The notes under the pieces were generated by a model. That model worked only from the letters and a program-made list of their open reading frames with translations, was not told the origin of the DNA and ran no database searches. DNA of 64,000 nucleotides, taken from assembly GCA_917880885.1 (NCBI GenBank), contig OU862928.1, positions 41,714,962 to 41,778,961 of the forward strand, written 5' to 3'. Below are positions 53,171 to 63,705 of this stretch, one piece after another (position 1 is the first letter of the stretch; each line of letters opens with the position of its first letter). Origin of the DNA: Limnephilus marmoratus (taxonomy: Eukaryota > Arthropoda > Insecta > Trichoptera > Limnephilidae). Both the position numbers and the translations under genes were made by a program.

Positions 53171-53559
53171 CAACAAAATATGATTCCCAGAATATCCTCT
53201 CCTCACTTTTCCTAAAAAAACCTTCAACACAGCATCCCTACAGATGAGGAAGGCCCTATAAAGGTTTGATGGGGATAGTATACTCACACGCTAATCCCCT
53301 ATGTTATATGAGAATGTCACGGGTTTCTTTTCAATAATAAGTCGAATAATTATCTGACTCCGATATATTTAAGATTTGGTTAATTATAATGCGACAATAA
53401 AATTTAAACAGTGGGTTGAACTATGAGGATAGTAACCTTCGCACACAGCAGCCAGAACCAACGAATAATCAAGAATGATTTTTGATAAATTTTCTATTCT
53501 GACAGCGACCGGTAGAATGAGCTGGAATGTCAGTGTTGCCATTCTATAATAATATTATT
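53171..53559. repeat. Type A/B tail scrap, then unassigned DNA
   Basis: CCTTCAACACAGCATCCCTA and GAAGGCCCTATAAAGG at about 53221-53266 are the left half of the hairpin tail in plus sense. The remainder is unassigned. Confidence 0.5.
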
Positions 53560-54331
53560 TTTATTTTTTTATTTTTTATTAATTATTGAGTTAGTTTATA
53601 CTACATGCATATAAACTAAAAAACACAATGTAACATTTCATTTGATAAATTTAAATATTTTTACAGTAAGCATAACATTTCTTTTTAAATACGTTCATTC
53701 TTTCTTCATTCTTCATACTTTCAGGCATTTCATCATACATCTTTAGTCCTCTGTACATTAGGCTGTTCTGTGATTTTGATTTCTTCATTTGTGGCAATCG
53801 AACTCTGTTTACATTTCTTGTTTCGTAATTATGAATGTCTCTATTAAAAAAAATTTCATCCTTAAAATATTTTGGCATTTGGTTTTTCATAATTTTATGC
53901 ACAAAAATTAACACGTTAAATAGTAGTCTCTTTTTTATTGGAATCCAATTTAGCTCCTCTCTCATTTGATCAATCCTTGCGTATTTGCCTTTTCCCAGTA
54001 TACATCTCATAGCTTTGTTTTGTATAACTTCTAGTTTGTTCAAACTTCCTTCATTGGCCAAATATAACATTGTAGAGCAGTAGTCCAAATGTGGAGCAAC
54101 GATAGTTTTATAAATGAGCTCCGTAGTGTTTCTATTTAATTTACGTCTTAGTCTTCTAAGAAAATTTACCTTTTTTGATACCTTTTTTAGCACATATTCA
54201 AAGTTTGCTGTGAAAGTCAGTTTTGAGTCGAGTATTACACCCAGGTATTTGATTTCATTTACTTTTCCAATTTTTTCACCATTGATTGTCAAATTTAACC
54301 CTGTGTTACATGTTTTATTGCCTATTTCCAT
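53560..54331 (-). pseudogene. Jockey/CR1-like LINE, 3' end
   Basis: 226 codons open on the minus strand (54331 to 53651): KVNEIKYLGVILDSKLTFTA, KVNFLRRLRRKLNRN, IVAPHLDYCSTMLYLA and LEVIQNKAMRCILGKGKYAR. This is the RT region after the palm, from a family different from 175-1250. An A-rich 3' UTR ends near 53560. 5' truncated. Confidence 0.87.
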
Positions 54332-54432
54332 ATATTATGGCTGTTGGCTGCTGTGCTTAGGTACTATCCACAGCCCTCAGAGATTTTTTTTCTTCTTCAG
54401 GGCCTCCTGTGTAGAGCTACGGAAAAAAAAAC
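54332..54432 (+). repeat. Hairpin 3' tail, right half
   Basis: TTCAGGGCCTCCTGTGTAGAGCTAC-like sequence at 54396-54420 and an A run follow a broken left half. Plus sense. Confidence 0.6.
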
Positions 54433-54903
54433 AATGAAAAAATTGTACAAAGTCAAATTTTCTACGAAACTTTTTCGCGAGGATTTCGCTTGCAAAATAA
54501 GAAACATTTTTCGTGGAAAACCTTCAAGAGAAAGAAAAGTCAAGCGTGCTATTCATTACGCTTGAAAATCTTCAAAACGAAATTAAATCATTTCTCCCTT
54601 CCAAGTACTTGCCTACTTACAAACAAAGCCATAAATTCTGCCAAGCACTTCACTCCCTATCTTACAAAACTCCATTTTACTCCAATTTTACATTTCTTCC
54701 AAAATGAATATTATAAAACTTATAATTTTTGATGTTGGTAAATATTTACTTATCTCTTTGAATTGAATCCTTCAAAACTTTGTTTATCTCGTAAAGTTTA
54801 AGACTTTATTTCATTTCATTTTACAATTTGTCTTCTTTTTCCGGACACCCGTTTGCTTTTAAGTATCCATGCGAAATTGTAAGAAAAATAAAAACTATAT
54901 CAC
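54433..54903. other. Unassigned
   Basis: Short frames without motifs. Confidence 0.4.
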
Positions 54904-54911
54904 CCTCGTAC

Positions 54912-56225
54912 CAGTGGCGGTCCTTCCTTCAGGTCAATTGATCAAACCCCTCCCAAAATTATAAGATGACAGCAAAACATTGTGAAATATTATGCTAATC
55001 AAAACAACTGATATTATTCTAATGTATTTCAAATTCACCGCGAGATAGCCAGCCGGCAGCGGCAAGCAGGGGCGGGCACAACATATAGGTACACAAGCTT
55101 GCCTACCCTACTGTATCTGTAAACCATAAGCATGTAAATAATATTGTAATTTATTAAATTATTGCTAAAAATAAATACACACTTTCAAAAATAAGCGCGA
55201 AAAAGCTGAGCAACCGAAACTACAAACGAGGCATAAACTGTAACTAGAAACTACATGCGCGCCCTCCGACTGCCTCACTAAAATGCGGCCTTAAGCGGGA
55301 ATTATTTCTGCTTAGAGCTAACTTCATACAAGATATAATATCAATGTTTACGAAAGGAATACAGCATAGAGTAGAACTGTCGTTTTGAATTTGCTTCCAA
55401 GAGGTTTTTTGTTAAAATTAGGCAGTGCTTTCTGGAACAAAATTAGCAAATGACAATCAGTGACGACAGTGGCATCTGTTAATATGTTTTTTAATTTACT
55501 TTTAAACCCGCTAAACTACTTATGTAGTTTGTCAGCAGTTGTTATTTATTTCTATCTATTATAGTTGTTTTTCATAAATCCAGTAATTGGCTTGATATAT
55601 GCAAAAATGAAGCGATTATTTGGATATTTGATGTGGCTTAGATAATCCAAACCTACATCATCTGCAGCCAATCACACTTAACGAAAACTTGTACGAAGGT
55701 TCAAAATAACATATATTTTTCTGAGTTAAGTTTTTTTTTAATCAATTTGGCGGTTTTCCTACCGCCTCAAACCGATCAAAAATTTTGTGCACGCCACTGG
55801 CGGCAAGCAGTGACATCTAACGTCTTAAATGGAAGCTTCCTTTCCCACGCACCATGATTGGCTCGGTCAATTTTTCAAATGTCCCAATATCATGCCTTCT
55901 GTCTCTTTACGCGCCATTCAATAAACGAGATGTATACAGCCTAGAAAAAATGTTTTCGGATTCTGAAGACAGTTTGGGTCATGGCCGTGAGCGAGAGAAA
56001 GCATGATGAATATTGTTCGTCTGAAAGAGATGGTTTGATTAGCGTACGTTGATTTTGCAAATTGCAGGCTTGTCGCATGAAATAATTTACTATATTAAAT
56101 GTAATTTGACTCTCAAGCTCGTAAGGTACCTACAAATGAAAATTATAGTATTTAATTTGATATTGTATTATAATATCATTTTTAATCAATGACCTTCAAT
56201 TTATGGACCCCTAGAGCCGCCTCTG
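54912..56225. mobile_element. hAT-like non-autonomous element
   Basis: Begins CAGTGGCGGTCCTTCC and ends GGACCCCTAGAGCCGCCTCTG; the ends are imperfect inverted repeats of the CAG(T/A)GGCGG type. Flanks CCTCGTAC (54904-54911) and CCTTGTAC (56226-56233) agree in 7 of 8 bases, the size expected for hAT. No transposase was seen inside. An internal GTGCACGCCACTGGCGGCAA near 55790 may be the end of a nested or older element. Confidence 0.6.
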
Positions 56226-56233
56226 CCTTGTAC

Positions 56234-56685
56234 AGAAACTTTCATAATATAAAAAAGTACAGGGTCCGTAAAAAAAACTTTAAGTAATCCCTGTAAAATC
56301 TTTTATTTTTCTGATCAGTCGGATTTCGCGTAAGAATAAAGGAAATATACTTTTTGTCGCGAAAATCCTCATATAGATTTTATTACGTTCCATAAAAAAA
56401 TTACGACCCAAAAAACAGAAAGAGAATATTCATTCCTTCACGATTTTCAATGTTTTTTTTGTTTTACTCGGTAAAGGGAAATTACATTTCCATCTTTTGA
56501 TAACTTTTTTTTAGTTTGGGCGTAGATTCAAAAAAAGTTTTGTTTGACTTATTGGAGATTGTGTGTTTTACTCCCTGCCATTTTTTGTCGGTAGTTTGAA
56601 ATAAAATATCTGAAAAACCAAATACCTTTTCCAACCTTCTTCTTTCTTGTATTCCGTTCCTCCCTTCGACCTCACGACTAAGGTT
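56234..56685. other. Unassigned
   Basis: No recognised feature. Confidence 0.4.
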
Positions 56686-56687
56686 AC

Positions 56688-57466
56688 CATCTATCCGGAT
56701 TAATCCGGACTTTTCCGGTCTTCTAGCCTTTTGTCCGGACTTTGTCTAGCCATTTAATTTGTCCGGATTTTTTGGTTCAGATTGAATATGAATAATAAAA
56801 CTTACATAAGTAATATCAAATAAGTCTTTAATCTTTATTAATTTCCCACTCATCTAAAAACAAAATACAAATCTTCTTTAACAATCATCTCATGGAGATC
56901 AAACAATAATTTTAATTGCAGTTGCAAACAATCAACAAGTTTAAACATAAAATATCTTCTTCAAAACTTAACACTTGTTTTCGACAAATATATAATAATT
57001 TTAATATTTTTCAGCGCCAGAAGTTGACAGTTTTCTTATAGAATTCTTCGCAGCTCATAGTTTAAGGTTGTATTGAATCATCAACAATGACCTGACCGAG
57101 GGTACAGATAATCTATTACGCTCTTTTGTCCACTGTGCTTCCATTAGAGAACACTCTTTCTACACTTGGGTTTTCAGCTTGGATAGCAAAAATGAACTCG
57201 CAAATACTCAATAGAAAGGGCAATCTGGCGATTTTGAAGTTTGTAACAATGGTAACCCACATTTTATGGACCATCATACTAAAAAATGCATCGCTTTGTT
57301 GGGATATGAATGAATTGACGGCTGTTATTTCATCGAATAGCCTGACATCATCAATAACAACACCTTTGGCTCTTATATATACCTACAACAGAATCCACGA
57401 GCTTAAAATGTCCGGACTTTTTTTGGACTCTCAGGCTTTTTGCCAGGACTTTTCAATTTTATAATT
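56688..57466 (-). pseudogene. hAT transposase remnant (C-terminal dimerisation domain)
   Basis: Minus strand reads VVIDDVRLFDEITAVNS, then ICEFIFAIQAENPSVERVFS and, one frame over, MEAQWTKERNRLSVPSVRSL before a stop near 57060. This is the order and spacing of the hAT C-terminal domain (FxxAIPxxNxxVERVFSxMxxxWTxERNRLSV). GGTTACCATCTATCCGGATT at 56688 and repeated TCCGGACTTTT on both sides suggest worn element ends. The DDE core is missing. Confidence 0.75.
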
Positions 57467-57968
57467 TATAAGAATGTAATACGTATATGTGTATATACGT
57501 ACGTGTGCGTATATATATATTTTTTTTCCACTTTAAGTCTGGTGTTTTTTCAATATATATATATTTTTTTGTTTTATAAATAATTATTTTTTATTTTTTA
57601 AATAGCCATAAAACTGGAACACTATATTTTACTATTTTTTTTGTGAGTACTATCACTTTACTTTTATCTTACTTTCACTTGTTTTTTTATTAATGTATAT
57701 ATTATTTCTCGATCCTACATCTAGTGTTTTTCAGTTTTTATCATCATTATTATTATGTTTAGATTGTTTATCTAGTTCCTATCTCTGTAATATTAGGCAA
57801 AAAAAGTTAATAATTATTGACTTTTTATTTATTATTTGGGCATTATGTGAACATTTGTTATTGGGTTGTAACCTAAATATTATAATTTATTGTTTTCTTT
57901 AGTGCTTGTAATGTTATTAACCTGTAAATGTTCCTAATAAAATAAAATAAAATAAAAATAAAATAAAA
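57467..57968 (+). repeat. Likely LINE 3' UTR
   Basis: AT-rich, ending TTCCTAATAAAATAAAATAA and further AATAAA repeats at 57925-57968. A 69-codon frame at 57693-57902 has no motif. Confidence 0.45.
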
Positions 57969-58584
57969 GTAACCCTACTCACGACTTACTAAAATTGGTA
58001 ATGCTGAAGTTCCACTGGTTCCGGGCATGTGATAAAACAAAATATGACAAGCTCACATACAGCACCATTAAAATAATGATTTTTTAATAAAAATAAAACA
58101 CAAATTTTGTGTAAAACAATGAATTTAATTAATTTATTTATCAATAAATCAAACAATTCAACTTTGTTTGAACCACTTATATAATTAGTAAATCCGACCG
58201 GTTTCAGAACAAACGTTCCTTCTTCAGAGCAAGCGTAAACATAAATTTTTTTTATTTATCGACTGGTTTCGCTTTGCTCAAGCAATAGGGTACAAATTAA
58301 AACCTATATTATTCCGGAACATTTCACAGCATTTGAGAGTGTCCTGCATTGTTCCACAATGATCTTGGATGTTCCGAAATGTTTTGGAATGTTGTCAAAT
58401 GCTCTTCAATACTCTCAAATATTCTGGACTTGAACCATTTGAACCATTTTTTTTTGTTGAATATACCGACGATAATTTTGATTGAATTGTAAAAAAGGTT
58501 AACTTTAAACTGCCAGCAAATAACGTAACAGAAAGTGTGTAGTATTGTATAATAACTTGGGAATATTTATATAAAATAATTATA
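57969..58584. repeat. Penelope-type motif and unassigned DNA
   Basis: The minus strand at 58201-58227 reads CTGAAGA...GTTCTGAAAC, hammerhead-core-like, as at Penelope ends. 58315-58440 has many variants of GGAATGTT/TTTGAGAGTG, low-complexity in look. Confidence 0.45.
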
Positions 58585-58966
58585 CACGGTGTCCGGAAAC
58601 TCGTACTACAAGCGGGAAGCTGGTAAATCTACATCACATTCAGAGTCGATTTGTGATATAACTTTTTTGATTTGAGCTTTCGTTTTCGATTAAATCAGGT
58701 CCGAAGTTGGAATTTTTTTGGTTAAATTTGAATTTTTTTTCACTAGGGGGTTGATTTCAGCTGTGTAATGTCTTATAAAACGATCGAAGGGTAAACCGTG
58801 CTCAAAAATTTTTTAAAACCTTTAGTTGTCGAAAAAATGGAAAAATAGAAAAAAAAAAATTTTAAAATCGAAATGCTCAGATCGAAAAAAAAGAAGTTTT
58901 TTGGGTTCTCTACGTGATGTAGATTCACCAGTTTCCCGCTTGTACTACGAGTTTCCGGACACGTTG
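58585..58966. mobile_element. 382-bp MITE with TA target duplication
   Basis: Inverted ends of about 55 bp: CACGGTGTCCGGAAACTCGT at the left and the complement ACGAGTTTCCGGACACGTTG at the right, with AAATCTACATCAC/GTGATGTAGATT inside. TA flanks both ends (58583-58584, 58967-58968). The interior is A/T-tract rich and non-coding. Confidence 0.82.
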
Positions 58967-58972
58967 TATAAA

Positions 58973-59455
58973 CTAGCTTTTGTCCCCGGCTTCGCTCGCG
59001 CCACTCCCTCCCCTGCCCCCTCCCCGCCATACCCGTTACATTCATTTTTCAAACAGCTCGCGTGCCACCTATTAAAACGTAACAATCAAACACGCGCAGT
59101 TTCGCATTCATAATATTAGTGTAGATTAGTATAATTTTAACTATCAAAAGGGATCTCCATAGCAACCTAAACAAATAACAAATTGACAGCGCACGTCAAA
59201 CAATTACTTAGCAACGCTTTGCTTTTCTTCTGGACAATAAACGTTAATTAACGTATAATAAATAATTTCATAACGCCAGAGCTTATTCATAACGTCAGAG
59301 CTTACCAATATATATATATCCTATAGTACTCGCAAATAATGTAGCTTTCTATTAGTGAAAGGATTGTTTAAGTCCATTCAGTATTTTTTGCGTGAAAGAG
59401 TAACAAACATACATACATCCATACAATCTTTCGCCTTTATAATATTAGAAGAATT
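58973..59455 (+). repeat. C-rich repeat G, uninterrupted copy
   Basis: CTAGCTTTTGTCCCCGGCTT, C-rich tract, ATTTTTCAAACAGCTCGCGT, GCCACCTATTAAAACG, two TAACG(C/T)CAGAGCTTA blocks, then GTATTTTTTGCGTGAAAGAG and CGCCTTTATAATATTAGA. About 20 nt after the right end of the MITE. Type copy of the family. Confidence 0.7.
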
Positions 59456-59904
59456 GAAATGAATATTTAAAGCTGAAGACATTAAAAATGTGTAAATAAA
59501 TAAAAGGGATTGGTTGTATTAGCACGATGCTCTCTTTTCCTTCCCGCTGCATTATCATGTATTGATCTTTGGTTCATGTTCCGGCACTAATAGTAAGCTG
59601 AACTCCTGTAAGGGGATTATTGTAAGCCGGTGGATCAGGAACAACGGCGCACTAGTAAGTAAACACTATTATACACTAAACACTACTCTATAAACAGGGA
59701 AAGGGGAGTGACAGACGGTCAAAATGTAGACTAAAAGGTGTACTGGAAGTGAGGAGAGGGGAGTGACAGACGGTAAAGACGATCACTAGACGGTATCTTT
59801 TACTTTCTTTATATTTTACATTCAAATTCTAAAAAATGTGCTGATTAATCATTATGTTCATGATCTCCGCAAGTAGAGTAATTTATTAATTAATCTATTT
59901 TTAT
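59456..59904. repeat. Unassigned with a short direct repeat
   Basis: GGGGAGTGACAGACGGT occurs at about 59704 and 59758. Nothing else noticed. Confidence 0.45.
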
Positions 59905-60350
59905 TAATTTACTAGCTGGTTCTCGGCATGCGTTGCTATGCCATTTAATAAAGAAATTGTTTCTCCCTGCGTGTCCTTTCCCATTCATCCCGTTCCCGTT
60001 CCTCTTCCTCCTCCCCTTCCTCTCCCGCGTCCCCTTCCCCTCTTGCGTTCACATTCCGTCTCCTCCACCTTTCCTCTCCCCACTCCACTCTCCCCCTTCC
60101 CCCGTCCTGCGAATCCCCCTCCACCCTCCCACCTCCCGCATTCCATACATTCAGTTTTCAAACAGCTCGCGTGCCACCTATTGTAATTTTTTTATACAAA
60201 TTTCATAATGCCAGAGCTCATCAGTAGTTTTATACAAACCTTATCCTGACAATAACAAACACACAAAAAAAGAATTATCTGATTTGGTGCAGTCGTTCGG
60301 AAGTTATGCGCGTACATACATTTCGGCGATTCATTTTTATTTATATAGAA
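59905..60350 (+). repeat. C-rich repeat H, full copy
   Basis: From CTAGCTGGTTCTCGGCATGC through TTTAATAAAGAAATTGTTTC, CCTGCGTGTCCTTTCC, the C/T tract, AAACAGCTCGCGTGCCACCT, TTTCATAATGCCAGAGCT and ATTTGGTGCAGTCGTTCGGA to GCGATTCATTTTTATTTATA. Other copies: 26400-27005, 30595-30745, 40490-40629, 41940-42372, 43490-43690. GATA repeats follow at about 60358-60378. Confidence 0.72.
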
Positions 60351-60389
60351 GACAGAAGATAGATAGATAGATAGATAGATTTGTGCGAA

Positions 60390-60880
60390 ATCAACAGCCT
60401 GCAATAAGGTTGGTTTAATCTTGACAAATTGAAAATTACTGGTACAATCTTCAATAATCTACGGCATTGTGGGATGGGGTGGTGCGCTTGATGCATTTAT
60501 TAAGTCTTTACAAAATGCTCAAAAGCGCATAATTAAAATTATGTACAATAGAAATAAAACATTCCCGACTGAGGTATTATTCAAAGAGACAAAAATATTC
60601 AATATCCGTAAATTATTTATATTGCATACAACGAAATATGTATTTAAAAACCAAAATTGTTTCGTAGAAAACGAAAATAGAATTAGCAAAAGGACTAATA
60701 ATGTGTTTCAAGTTCCCCGAATCAAAACCAAATGAACGCAAACACATGGCAATTTTATTGGTCCTCGTACATTTAATCTTCTACCAAAACACATTCAAAT
60801 GACAGATAAAATATCACTTCACATAAAAGAATTAAAATTATGGCTAAATGATGCAGATGTTGAAACACTTTTTGTATAAA
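60390..60880 (+). pseudogene. CR1/Jockey-like LINE RT C-terminal end
   Basis: GWGGALDAFIKSLQNAQKRI, IKIMYNRNKTFPTEVLF and HTTKYVFKNQN, with a stop at 60733-60735. Past the stop the same frame continues RTFNLLPKHIQM and LKLWLNDADVETLFV to 60879, so one nonsense codon breaks an otherwise complete C-terminus. Confidence 0.8.
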
Positions 60881-61559
60881 CTCTATGTAAACCTTCATGA
60901 TTCACTTTAAAATTCTACTGTAACTTCAAGACTATTTATCTTCTTGAAACCGTAACAAAAAATAACTTGCATGTGTCACTTTGTTACTACAATACTTTCA
61001 AAGATACATTACCCATATTTTTAAACCTTCACTTTGAAATTTACATTTTTTACTTGTACCGCAAACTTATTGGTGTAATTTAGCACTTTAGCTGACCCGG
61101 CCATGCGTTTCTGTGGCTAATAAAACACAACGTCATCTACTGGATGGTTATCCAACCTTTATAACCACCGCCGTCTTTGAGTTTATCGCGAAGAGACGGA
61201 CAGTTGCCGCGGAGGACTTTAATTTATAATACGTAGAGATGGTGTGAAAGATTATAATAATGTGCATGAAATGCTTGGGGTAACTAACGTATTTAAGTTA
61301 TAAGGATTAATATTGTATCCGTCTAAATAACTTTTCAATTACCGCAATGTACGTGACCATTTTTTAGAAGATAGAATGGGTATAGTAAGCTATCCGTAAA
61401 AGATAGATATATGCCTTCGCGGACTTTTTTGTAGATCTTTAAGAGAGGAATATCCCACCATGCATTGTTTTGTTATATCCCCAAAGGATTAGGCAGCGCT
61501 TTCGATGAAAGGTACTAGGCGGCTTGACTTTTTCCGACATTTCTAACAATTATCGTTAT
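60881..61559. other. Unassigned
   Basis: No recognised feature. Confidence 0.4.
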
Positions 61560-61970
61560 GTTTCAACCAATTGCAATCTTTAGAGCACAGGCGTCGGGTG
61601 GGAATGCTATCCTTGTTCTACCGGTATTATAATGGAAGATGCTCCGAGGAACTAGCGTCATTGATCCCTTCGGCACCGGTGCATAGACCGGAAACACGCC
61701 AAACGCGTACCCAACATTTGTACACGGTTGACATTTATCACATGAGAACGGGTCGTTTCTTCGATTCGTTCTGTGTTCAACAGCTCTGCTGAGGAATGAT
61801 TGCCGGCCTCTGTGTTTCCTCCTTCCTACAACATGGGTCTCTTCAAGACCAATGTTCATTCTTTCCTCTCCTCTAAAAAAACACTCCACACGGCATCCCA
61901 GATGACATAGGCCCTGAGGGAAATTATTTTCCTCAGGGCCTCCTATGTGGAATTAATGTAAAAAAAAAAT
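61560..61970 (+). pseudogene. LINE A 3' end with hairpin tail
   Basis: Reads LQSLEHRRRVGMLSLFYRYY, CSEELASLIPS and HMRTGRFFDSF, then loses the frame by one base near 61770. The hairpin tail (61882-61955) and A run (61960-61969) follow. Opposite in sense to the better copy at 62462-63050, tail to tail. Confidence 0.85.
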
Positions 61971-62461
61971 CTTCTTAAATCTACAAAAAATGTTTTATGA
62001 AATATTTTCAAGGTTTACATTTAAATTTTAATGGATATCAATAATATCTTTGAGGAAGTGATTTTATTCAAATTCGAACTGCTAAAAGTAGAACACGAAA
62101 TTTGATTAACCAAAAAAAAGAAATCAATGAATTAAGTTTTTGGTTAGACATTATGTCATTGAATCGAATGTTATTTTCTACGAAGATCCGTGTTTAACAC
62201 ATCGATGTTTGGGCATAATCTATTAAATGTGCTACAGCTTCTTCTTACAAATACATTTTCAGGGTAATTAATATCGCTCTTAGGAGTATATATATGTCCG
62301 GAAATCGAGTAACTCTTATCGGACATCTGAAATGAATATTTTGTAGTAAGTACGGGCTATCAATAAAGTTATGAATTATCTCATAGAGCATTAATAGGTC
62401 TCTGGTAACTCGCTGTTGATCAAGATAATTATAAGTACGATTTTTGACCACCATAAATAAT
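61971..62461 (-). pseudogene. Jockey/CR1-like LINE scrap and unassigned DNA
   Basis: 62245-62454 on the minus strand reads RVTRDLLMLYEIIHNFIDSP and LLQNIHFRCPIRVTRF, comparable to 18740-18840. The rest (61971-62244) is AT-rich with no feature. Confidence 0.6.
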
Positions 62462-63050
62462 TTTTTTTTACATTAACTCCACACTCCACACCGGAGGTCG
62501 TGAGGAATATAATTTCCCTCAGGGCCTATTTCATCTGGGATGCTGTGTGGAGGGTCTGTTTGAGGAGAGAAAGGAATGAACATTGGTCTTGAAGAGACCC
62601 ATGTTTAAGGAAGTAGGAAACACAGAGGCCGGCAAATCATTCCACAGCCAAGCTATTGAACACAAGAACGAGTCGAAGAAACGACCCGTTCTCATGTGAC
62701 AAATGTCAACCGTGTACAAATGTTGGGCACGCGTTTGGCGTGTTTCCCGACTGTGCACCCGTACCGAAGGGATCAATGATGCTAGTTCCTCGGAGCATCT
62801 TCCATTGTAATACCGGTAGAACAAGGATAGCATTCCCACCCGACGCCTGTGTTTTAAAGATTGCAATCCGTCTGTTAAGATGGGAGAAGCTATTAAACGG
62901 ACCGCCCGTTTCTGCACAGAGTCAAGGGTATTTTTCAGGTATTTCGGAGCTCCACACCAGAGGTGGCCGCCAAATTCAACCGTGGGGCGCACTTGTGATT
63001 TGTCTAATTTTTTTACCAAAACAATCTCAACCATTAGAATCCTTGAAATG
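62462..63050 (-). pseudogene. LINE A 3' end, best copy
   Basis: 167 codons open on the minus strand (63034 to 62531): QVRPTVEFGGHLWCGAPKYL, LDSVQKRAVRLIASP, RVGMLSLFYRYYNGRCSEEL, RTGRFFDSFLCSIAWLWNDL and SVFPTSLNMGLFKTNVHSFL. This is the C-terminal region of a Jockey-superfamily-type RT; FADD and upstream parts are missing. The last residues and stop fall in the outer stem of the hairpin, which is followed by the poly(A) tract (a T run at 62461-62470). Confidence 0.87.
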
Positions 63051-63205
63051 TGAAGTCACAATCAAAGCGGCCAATGAGCGCAGACCTAGCGTCATTTCCG
63101 TTTCATATCTCAACCAATAGCAGCAAAAGTGACATCATAATCAAAGCGGCCAATGAGCGCAGTTCAATTCTATTTCCGTTTCATCCGAATTTCAAATCAC
63201 AACGG
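63051..63205 (+). repeat. 79-bp tandem duplication
   Basis: ATCAAAGCGGCCAATGAGCG recurs at a 79-bp spacing (63061, 63140), with TTTCCGTTTCAT(A/C) in both. A short direct duplication of non-coding DNA. Confidence 0.75.
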
Positions 63206-63334
63206 AGCTAAAGAAGTTTCAAAATAAATTATTAAATAAATGCCCTAATATAATTTATTCAAACTTGTTCTATGTAAAAGTCCTAAGGGCGTAAATAAAT
63301 AAATAAAATGAATTTTAGGTGTACATATTCCTTA
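63206..63334 (+). repeat. LINE 3' end with TAAA tail
   Basis: GGGCGTAAATAAATAAATAA near 63288 equals the 3' end of the LINE at 175-1250. Only the UTR is kept. Confidence 0.55.
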
Positions 63335-63705
63335 AGGGCTCGCAACCCGTATTTGTACCGATTTATTACATATTTCCCTTAAAAACGGTAAGTTTTAAAG
63401 CTCTTAAAAAAATATGTTATTCTTGAAGATAATATTATAGACTTTGCCCGCGCCGAAACGCAAATTATATAAAATTCTCTAGATAGAAAAAAATCGCAAA
63501 TTATGCTCCAAAAATAATTATTAACACGTTTGTTTCAGTTATTTTACAAGTAGTATAACATGTATATATGTATAAAAAAATTCACAGCGTTTCTTTAAAT
63601 GCTGTTTAAGATAATGCCCGTGAGATTTTTGCTCTATTTTAAATGAGTCGTGTTTTATTAAACATTTTTCGCAATTTTCGCATCGATTTTGTCGCTGTAC
63701 CTAAA
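63335..63705 (+). repeat. Dispersed repeat D, second copy
   Basis: Co-linear with 24770-25130. Non-coding. Confidence 0.65.

Noticed and set aside
54912..55800. Shorter hAT-like element ending at GTGCACGCCACTG
   Set aside because: Its flanks (CCTCGTAC and GCGGCAAG) do not match, whereas the end at 56225 gives a 7/8 duplication.
57126..57464. Plus-strand 112-codon gene
   Set aside because: The antisense strand shows the hAT C-terminal motif. The plus frame has no known feature.
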